Shown here: piece by piece, positions 61,300 to 64,000 of the stretch | How the letters are laid out: each line of letters begins with the position of its first letter | Position numbering within the stretch: position 1 is the stretch's first letter | Assembly: GCA_949987565.1 (NCBI GenBank) | Contig: OX465102.1 | Location: 15,438,925 to 15,502,924, forward strand | DNA: 64,000 nucleotides | Origin: Luidia sarsii | Lineage: Eukaryota > Echinodermata > Asteroidea > Paxillosida > Luidiidae | Direction: 5' to 3' | Notes under the pieces: model-generated | Seen by the model: only the letters and a program-made list of their open reading frames with translations | Database searches by the model: none | What the model was told of the DNA's origin: nothing | Translations under genes and position numbers: made by a program

Positions 61300-62165
61300 T
61301 AAACACATTTGAAGGAGGAAATCCTTGGAAGAAAAGTTGTTTCAGAAAGAACCCTTTTGAGAACATTTCGGAAGTGAGATTCTTTTTGGAGACAGATGAA
61401 TCAAATTGGAGGTATAGATTTTTTTCTAAAACAAATCCTTTCGAAGAATTCGCCCCCTTTTTGGGGAGATTCTTGCTGGAGAAACTCGAGCCCCTCTTCT
61501 CTAGAAAGAAGAGCCGTTTTTTTTAGAACACTTCATGGAAATAACGGCCCTTTTGGAGAACTCCTTTCTAGTGAGCAAAAACCCTTTCAGAAAACCCTGT
61601 CTCAGATTTTTTTATAAGTAATTTTTTTTTATCTTGAAAGCAAAAACCTCTTGGAGATTTCTTTCCCTAGAAACAAGAACCCGTTTTTGAGAGCAGTTTT
61701 TAGAAAACGAAGGTGAGGAGGAACTCTTCCCATCTATAATCAGGAACCATTTTGGAGAGCACATTCTACAGAATCAAGCACCATTTTGGAGCACCGTTTT
61801 GAAGAATTCTTGTCCTGAGAGAAGACTCTCTTGGGGAACGCCTTTGTAGAAAGCAGAAGCTGAGCTCTTTTTTGAGTGAGAAGAATTCTTGGAAGATTTC
61901 TCTTTTTCAGGAGGAAAAAAAAAAAGCTTTCTCTCAGAGAACTTTTCAGTTTACTATTGTGAAAAGAATCCTTGGAATAAGGAAGAACGCTTTTGAATCG
62001 GAAACAATTTTATTGAAAGTAAACACCTTTTGGAGACCCCCTGTTTTACAAGCAAGAAGCTTTTTAGTTCACCAGTGAAAAGAATCCTTCTCACAAGTCA
62101 GAACTCTTTGGAATGGAGAACGCTTTGTGTAAAATGAATCCCTTTTTTAAAAAAAAGAAGAAGAA
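61300..62165. repeat. Highly degenerate ~40-bp tandem repeat
   Basis: Motifs of the type AAGAACCCTTTTGGAGA and TTTCTAGAAA recur at roughly 35-45-bp spacing (for example near 61345, 61435, 61555, 61680, 61750, 61780, 61820 and 62105). Units are too diverged for a clean period. Confidence 0.6.
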
Positions 62166-63595
62166 TGTTTTGAAGACACCCCCCCCCCTCCTTTCAGGGG
62201 AGAGAGCGAGATAATCATTTTTTTCCCCTGATACTGACTTTGCCCTTGCATTTGGTATTCTGATGGCCACATGCAGCCAATCGGTTTAAAACTAGCGGCG
62301 GGTTCCCGCAAAAGGGTGAGCATTTATACGTCCTCCATGTCTCTGTATCTATAGCGATTAACCTCTGAACCCCAGCTGCTAACAATGTCATGCCTTATAA
62401 AAAAAAAAAAAAATGGACCCCAAAAAACCACCAACAACGAAAAGAAAGAAAAACAGTCCACCTTTAACTGTCAGTTTCGTTGGTTATCTCTCTGTTCCTG
62501 CGTCCCAACTGTTCCAGTGTTTTTAGTTTTTTTTCTCCTCTGAAAATGGTCTCTTTCGTTTTCTGACACTGAAACAAAAACCTTGCCTCACTTTAAAAAA
62601 AAAAAAAAAATTGCAACAAAGCCCAAAACAAAAACGTGATGAGTATGTTTCAGCTTGATTTGGTGTGTCTTGAACTGAGGCTCTTCATACCGTGATCTCT
62701 TCTGGTCAGACTTGTTCCTGTTCCTCTGCCTACATTGTCTTGCATTGCCCGGAACACTCTTGGCCAGTGTCCAGTCTTTTCCTGCATGAGTGGAAGATGT
62801 GTTGGATGGACGATCTTTTTGTTTTGTTTTGATAACTTTTCTTTTCAATAGTCCCACAATATGCAGGAGCATAAAACTGTACAGGACGTACACCTTTTTT
62901 CGGCCCTTTAAACAGTCACGTTTAGAGCAGTTTCTCCCTGAACTGTTCTTGAATTTTGGTAATTTTGTCAACATTCAAATACAAAATGGACCTCATCTGG
63001 ATATATACAGTATATCTATAATATTTTTCAATTGCACTTTTGTTTCTTTCCGACTCATGTTGGCCATAGCTGACGACTTTCAAGAAAGAAAACAGCAGTG
63101 CAGCCATTCTCGCATGAAATTTGATTTTCAAAAAAGATTTTTTTTTTTTTGGCCAATGACTTTATGCATTAGGCTGTGCCCACCTCAGCATTTTTTTTTA
63201 TGACAAAAAGGCTCATTATGTTGGCATCCACTTCGACGGCAGACAAATCCTTTCTCAAAGGCTGATAGAAAAAAAAGAGAGGAGGTTTTGAAAAGCATGT
63301 TTTGGAGCGCATGGTGCAAGGGGAAAGGTCACATTATTGGACCCTTATTGCTTTGTGCATCTTTCTGATGCATCGTCCTCTTGTCTCCATTATTGAAAAT
63401 GATTGGAAACTCACATTCATGCCCTTCCCCCCTTTATTTGAAAGTTTTGTCCTGTCCCCCATACCTTGATGTGGTGCATGACCACGGATGGATTCCCAGA
63501 GCACAAACTGTTTAGCCTTCGCACAGTCTTTAAGATCATTCAGTGTTCCTTGCGCAAACTTGAACCTTAGAGTCAGGGCTGAACTCTGACCCCAA

Positions 63596-63775
63596 CGCTA
63601 ACCTTGCCTTTACCCTAACCCCTCACCGTAACCCTAATGCTACCTCTATGCCTAGCCCTAAGCCTACATGTATTTCTAACCCTATCCTACCCCTATCCCC
63701 CCCCCTCCGGTACCTCTACAGCTCACCCCTAACCCCAATTCTGAGCCTAAGCCTAACCCCAACCCTAACCCAAAA
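63596..63775. repeat. Degenerate telomere-like (CCCTAA)n
   Basis: Repeated CCCTAA, CCCCTAA and CCTAAGCCTA units, including GTAACCCTAA and CCCAACCCTAACCC, interrupted by ACATGTATTTCT and a C run. Probably an interstitial telomeric repeat of the TTAGGG type. Confidence 0.75.
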
Positions 63776-64000
63776 AACCTGAAGTTTGAAGTAGGTGCAA
63801 AGTAGGACCTTGCACCAACCTTTCAGATTGCGCAAGGCCTAACAGTTTGTGCCCCCAGAGATACATCAGAAAGATGCATCAGAAAGAGATACATGTACAG
63901 TGTACATCAGAAAGATGCATTTTCTTTTTGTTTTATTCTTTTGGAGAAATGGAGGAACTGGTTTTTTTTTGTTTTTTTTTTTGGGGGGGGGGTTGGAGTG

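Larger units (their letters stand above)
60345..64000 (+). other. Intron after the last visible exon (runs out of window)
   Basis: Begins with gtaagg. No further NBEA exon was recognised up to the window end. It contains a degenerate ~40-bp tandem repeat (about 61300-62165), AT-rich unique sequence, and degenerate telomere-like CCCTAA repeats near 63600-63775. Open frames at 62588-63203 have no family resemblance. Confidence 0.75.

Noticed and set aside
62588..63203. Two ~130-codon open frames near the window end
   Set aside because: Lys- or Phe-rich frames in AT-rich intronic sequence with no recognisable domain and no family similarity.

Overview
The window is animal genomic DNA dominated by one large gene on the + strand. 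I can follow 23 consecutive exons (12352-60344), all with GT donors and AG acceptors and with matching codon phases. Joined, they total 3,723 nt, or 1,241 codons without a stop. The product is the N-terminal half to middle of a neurobeachin/LRBA-family BEACH protein (NBEA and LRBA in vertebrates; rugose in Drosophila; sel-2 in C. elegans). The first exons, and the PH-BEACH-WD40 end of the protein, lie outside the window on either side. No other protein gene, tRNA gene or rRNA gene is convincing.

The organism is probably a marine invertebrate, most likely a non-vertebrate deuterostome such as an echinoderm or amphioxus. Reasons: the protein is close to NBEA/LRBA but its linker is different; exons are GC-rich and set in repeat-stuffed introns; there are degenerate CCCTAA-type telomeric repeats; and palindromic GTACAT tracts and short foldback elements are very abundant. 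The species cannot be decided from this sequence alone.

Layout: 1-12351 is the intron (or far 5' part) before the first visible exon. Two long introns follow (12448-24729 and 24849-33937). Exons encoding the ConA-like lectin domain run from 24730 to about 37490. The alpha-solenoid (DUF4704-type) exons run from 37293 to 46796. An acidic and glutamine-rich disordered linker is at 47459-52800. The conserved segment after the linker (52790-60344) then leads out of the window. The intron at 47701-51376 is almost entirely a 21-bp satellite of about 165 copies.

The introns hold at least five families of short inverted-repeat elements, two tRNA-derived SINE families and about 20 tandem arrays. The most interesting signal is that two different foldback families carry the same compact layout on one strand: helix I, a CUGAUGA-like core, a 6-bp helix II, GAAAC, GUC. 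This resembles a minimal hammerhead ribozyme, and helix II sequences differ between copies while mostly still pairing. Other points are a tandem 1.7-kb duplication next to an assembly gap, in which the A-box end of a tRNA-like SINE has expanded into about 54 and 61 copies, and a possible 36-nt alternative exon resembling the start of the next constitutive exon. Very long open frames in the satellites (up to 1,330 codons) are by-products of stop-free repeat units, not genes.
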